Assembly (NCBI RefSeq): GCF_025399895.1
Contig: NZ_JAODUA010000001.1
Span: 806,001 to 870,000, forward strand
Length of the DNA stretch: 64,000 nt
From: Streptomyces sp. ASQP_92
GTDB lineage: Bacteria > Actinomycetota > Actinomycetes > Streptomycetales > Streptomycetaceae
Direction: 5' to 3'
Positions 61,319 through 64,000 of the stretch are shown one piece after another. Both the position numbers and the translations under genes were made by a program. Each line of letters starts with the position of its first letter. Positions within the stretch are counted from its first letter, which is position 1. Below the pieces are notes generated by a model that was not told the origin of the DNA, did no database searches, and worked only from the letters and a program-made list of their open reading frames with translations.

Positions 61319-62206
61319 TCAGTTGGCCCAGATCCCCGTGATGTCGGTGGAGCTGGCGGCCTGCCCGGCGTGCGCGGTGCCGTACATGTCCTCGAGGGTG
61401 CGCAGCAGGTTGTAGTGGTTGTACGTCGTCGAGGACGAGGAGCCCGGCGTCACCTGCTGGCCGTACAGGACGGTGGGGATCTTGTTGCCGGAGAGCCTGT
61501 TGTCCTCGTCGAAGGTGACGACGAGCAGGCTGTTGTGGGTCTTGGCCCAGGTCGCGTACGCGCCCAGCTTGTTCTTCAGCCAGGTGTCGCCCGAGGACAC
61601 CGAGCAGTCGTGCATGTCGCTGCACAGGTTCGGCGTGACGAACGAGACCTGGGGCAGCTTGCTGTAGTCGGTGGGGAACTGGGTGAAGGTGTACGCCGAC
61701 GAGGTGGGCACGTTCGAGAAGCCGAACCAGGGGTTGTGCTTCTGCGCGTACTTGCCGCTGGTGCACGTGGTGGAGCCCTGGCTGGGCAGCGTCTCGTTGT
61801 AGCTCGCCCAGGTCTTGCCCGCGGCGATCAGCTCGGAGGCGAGGTTGGGCGCGGAGGAGAAGCCGGGGGTCACACAGCTGTCGTCGGTGATGCCCTGCGT
61901 CGAGCCGGAGAACAGCGCGTAGTAGTTCGGCTGGCTGGGGTGGGTCTCGGCGTAGGAGGCCGAGAGGCTGGCGCCGCCCGACTTCAGCGAGTTGATGTAG
62001 GGGGCGCTCGAACTGCCGATGACCTGGTTGTAGGCGTGGTTCTCGAAGACCACGACCACGACGTGGTCGGGGGTGGGCACGGTCGTGGCGGCCTGGGCGA
62101 AGGACGCCTGGCCGAGGCCGGCCCACAGGCCCGCGGACGCGGCCGCGAGGCCTAGGGCGGACAGCAGGGCGGTGCGGGTGCGGCGCGGTCTGGGCTCGCC
62201 GAACAC
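61319..62206 (-). CDS. Secreted phosphoesterase/acid phosphatase
   Basis: A 295-residue protein with a signal peptide (about 1-40, LGLAAASAGLWAGLGQA) and an alkaline-phosphatase-fold phosphoesterase domain of the AcpA/PLC type: HVVVVVFENHAYNQVIG, SYAETHPSQPNYYALFSG (nucleophile region) and VVTFDEDNRLSGNKIPTV. It should hydrolyse phosphate esters outside the cell. GTG at 62206 is preceded by GGAGG. First gene of the three-gene operon. Confidence 0.88.
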   Translation of the reverse strand: MFGEPRPRRTRTALLSALGLAAASAGLWAGLGQASFAQAATTVPTPDHVVVVVFENHAYNQVIGSSSAPYINSLKSGGASLSASYAETHPSQPNYYALFSGSTQGITDDSCVTPGFSSAPNLASELIAAGKTWASYNETLPSQGSTTCTSGKYAQKHNPWFGFSNVPTSSAYTFTQFPTDYSKLPQVSFVTPNLCSDMHDCSVSSGDTWLKNKLGAYATWAKTHNSLLVVTFDEDNRLSGNKIPTVLYGQQVTPGSSSSTTYNHYNLLRTLEDMYGTAHAGQAASSTDITGIWAN

Positions 62207-62344
62207 GGCTACCTCCGGGGTGGGGGACGGAATGCCCAGAGAGTAGGGGTGTTCATGTCAACCGGGAAGGTGGAAGTGGGTGAAGACCCGGGGAACGTCG
62301 CGTGCCCATGGCGGTGGCGGCTGCGGGAAACGCACACCGTCCCC

Positions 62345-62350
62345 TACGTT
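62345..62350 (+). promoter_or_regulatory. Candidate -10 box of the acyltransferase gene
   Basis: TACGTT ends seven bases before the ATG at 62358. The intervening GGGGTGA could instead serve as a ribosome binding site. Confidence 0.4.
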
Positions 62351-62357
62351 GGGGTGA

Positions 62358-63461
62358 ATGACCAGCGCCACCCAGCCTCCCGGTCCCGGCAGCCCCCGAA
62401 CCCCTGACCGCAGTCCGTTCTTCGACAACGCCAAGTTCCTGCTGATCGTCCTGGTGGCGCTCGGCCACAGCTGGGAGCAGGTGATCACGCCGCACACGCC
62501 GGTCCTCAGAGCCGTGCACAACCTGGTCTACGGCTTCCACATGCCGGCCTTCATCCTGCTGTGCGGCTACTTCTCCCGCAGCTTCACCGGCCGGCCCGAC
62601 CAGATCCGCCGGCTGCTCACCGGGGTACTGCTGCCGTACCTGATCTTCGAGACCGTCTACAGCTTCGTGTACCACTGGTGCCGGGGCTCGGACCTGGAGA
62701 TCACCCCGGTCGCACCCACCTATCTCTGCTGGTTCCTGCTCGCCCTGTTCGTCTGGCGGCTCTCCACCCCGATCTGGAACGCGCTGCGGTTCGCGGTGCC
62801 CATCTCGCTCGTCATCTCCTTCGCCGCGGGCACCACCCGGATCAGCGGGGACATGGCGATGCCCCGGGTCCTGATGTTCCTGCCGTTCTTCGTCCTGGGC
62901 CTGCGGCTGCGGCCCGAGCACTTCGCCAGGCTGCGCACCCGCACGGCCCGCACGCTCGCGGTGCCCGTCTTCGCCGGTGCCTTCGGGCTCGCCTACCGGC
63001 TCTCCCCGGACCCGAACGACGACTGGCTCTCCAGCGACGCCGACAACACGCTCCTGCACGTCTCGCTCGGGCAGTACCTGCTGCTCAGGCTGGCGCTGCT
63101 CACCGTGTCCGCGCTCCTTGTGGCGTCGTTCCTGGCGCTGGTGCCGGGCCGCAGAACCTGGATCACCGCGTTCGGCGCCGTCACCCTCTATCCGTATCTG
63201 CTCCACGGGATCGTGCTCCGCGTCGCCGAGTACTGCGGCGTCTTCCGGGTGCTACGGCAGGCGGGGCCGGCGGGCACGCTGGTGCTGAGCGCCGCCGCCG
63301 TCGCGGTGGTCGTGCTGCTCTCGACACCGCCGGTGCGGGCGGTGCTGCGGCCCCTGGTGGAGCCGCGCCTTCCGCGGTGGCTGGTCCCTCCGGTGCGGGT
63401 GGCCGCGCCCGCACCCGTGCCGACGGCCGCCACCGAGCGCGAGAAGACGCTGGCGCGCTGA
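62358..63461 (+). CDS. Acyltransferase 3 family membrane protein
   Basis: A 367-residue membrane protein with about ten helices of the Acyl_transf_3/OafA type. The start NAKFLLIVLVALGHSWEQ holds the conserved His, and FHMPAFILLCGYFSRSF with the Arg-rich loop after it is the family pattern. It should transfer an acyl group to an extracytoplasmic sugar or lipid. The acceptor is unknown. Confidence 0.9.
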   Translation: MTSATQPPGPGSPRTPDRSPFFDNAKFLLIVLVALGHSWEQVITPHTPVLRAVHNLVYGFHMPAFILLCGYFSRSFTGRPDQIRRLLTGVLLPYLIFETVYSFVYHWCRGSDLEITPVAPTYLCWFLLALFVWRLSTPIWNALRFAVPISLVISFAAGTTRISGDMAMPRVLMFLPFFVLGLRLRPEHFARLRTRTARTLAVPVFAGAFGLAYRLSPDPNDDWLSSDADNTLLHVSLGQYLLLRLALLTVSALLVASFLALVPGRRTWITAFGAVTLYPYLLHGIVLRVAEYCGVFRVLRQAGPAGTLVLSAAAVAVVVLLSTPPVRAVLRPLVEPRLPRWLVPPVRVAAPAPVPTAATEREKTLAR

Positions 63462-63483
63462 GACGGGCAGGCCCTGGGCTGCG

Positions 63484-64000
63484 TCAGTTCGCGGCCGCCC
63501 GCCAAGGCGTGGCCGGGCCGTCGGTGCCCGCGGTGCGGGTCCAGTACAGGCGGCCGTCCAGGCCGATCGCGGCCGCTACCGCGCTGTCGCCGTTCTGCAC
63601 CGCGGAGGGCGCTCCGGTGAACAGGATGCCGGTGTCCGCCTTCCAGGCCGGGGCCACCGCGCCCGGCTCCAGGCCGGCGAGCGCGCCGGAGGCGGTACGG
63701 CCCGTGACGAGCGGGCCCGCCACGCCGACCATGCCGTAGCCGGAGGTGTCGCCGAGGTCGGCGGGGGCGGACGGGGTCACGCCGTCGAACAGGACGCAGC
63801 GGACGTTGCCCGAGTCGGCCTGGCGGTAGTACACGCGCACTCCGTCGCCGTCCGCGCGGGCGGACACGCCCGTCGTGTTCGGGGGGAGCCCGGTGGCCGT
63901 GGCGCTCGCGGGCATCGGGGCGCCGGGTTCCGGCTGTGCCCACGTCGACATCGTCCGCGGGGTGCTGGAGAAGACGTGGACGCGGCCGGCGCCGTCGGTG
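63484..64000 (-). CDS. Propeller-like protein, C-terminal fragment (cut by window edge)
   Basis: An open frame continues from the right edge (TDGAGRVHVFSSTPRT...) to a stop at 63484. The visible 171 residues contain strand-turn repeats with DGDGVRVYYRQADSG and GLDGRLYWTRTAG, each with DG turns as in sugar-binding or beta-propeller proteins. An internal ATG at 63951 is unlikely to be the start because coding sequence continues upstream in frame. Convergent with the acyltransferase gene. Function unknown. Confidence 0.65.
   Translation of the reverse strand, partial: TDGAGRVHVFSSTPRTMSTWAQPEPGAPMPASATATGLPPNTTGVSARADGDGVRVYYRQADSGNVRCVLFDGVTPSAPADLGDTSGYGMVGVAGPLVTGRTASGALAGLEPGAVAPAWKADTGILFTGAPSAVQNGDSAVAAAIGLDGRLYWTRTAGTDGPATPWRAAAN

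Noticed and set aside
62245..62275. A PHO box upstream of the secreted phosphatase
   Set aside because: One GTTCATGTCAA-like unit is seen near 62252, but no second 11-bp direct repeat follows, so the evidence is too thin.

Overview
The window is high-GC DNA with strongly G/C-biased third codon positions, frequent GTG/TTG starts, many signal-less short leaders and Streptomyces-type gene families (DUF6243, BTAD/NB-ARC regulator, DmdR-type iron box, glnA2, F420 reductase npdG). It looks like the conserved chromosome core of a Streptomyces; the gene set (Nif3, zinc-ribbon protein, RNase H/phosphatase, rnpB, efeUOB, map, panB, nadE, glnA2) resembles the S. coelicolor SCO22xx-23xx region as I remember it. 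No prophage, insertion sequence, CRISPR array or tRNA gene was seen.

Layout. 1-1820: an ABC exporter operon running into a sensor kinase cut by the left edge. 1942-5146: a promoter with a KstR-type operator drives a MaoC hydratase, a zinc alcohol dehydrogenase and an SDR, ending at a strong terminator. 5160-9816: small and hypothetical genes, then the coupled Nif3 / zinc-ribbon (CTG start) / RNase H-phosphatase operon. 9881-12154: repeats around eda and yaaA. 12175-15534: an RNB ribonuclease, a MerR regulator with its membrane-protein partner, and the RNase P RNA gene. 15813-24010: small metabolic genes, a Bcr/CflA exporter, an Rsm22-like methyltransferase, dimethylargininase, a DUF6243/TetR divergent pair with three operators, and a stand-alone prim-pol-like protein.

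24011-29938: an iron island (EfeO, EfeB, EfeU, a lipoprotein gene overlapping efeU, and heme oxygenase) flanked by repeat clusters and headed by an iron box. 30088-45353: methionine aminopeptidase, two MFS transporters, F420H2:NADP oxidoreductase, an M50 protease, a 1105-residue BTAD regulator converging on a DrrAB-like exporter, panB, an MFS-TetR pair and a membrane-anchored EEP hydrolase. 45390-50285: NAD synthetase, an APC permease, a DUF998 protein and an alpha/beta hydrolase. 50286-51026: a composite repeat array. 51027-64000: an S53 protease, DUF305/DUF3105, glnA2, a SufS-type cysteine desulfurase divergent from a CGNR regulator, a tautomerase, a phosphatase/MFS/propeller operon, an acyltransferase and a propeller-like gene cut by the right edge.

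Two things run through the whole window. First, at least twelve genes have a TANNNT-like -10 box ending 6-8 bases before the start codon and no ribosome binding site, as expected for leaderless mRNAs. Second, several tandem repeat families (56-58, 84, 53, 43 and 78 bp units) fill gaps between genes, mostly between convergent gene ends.
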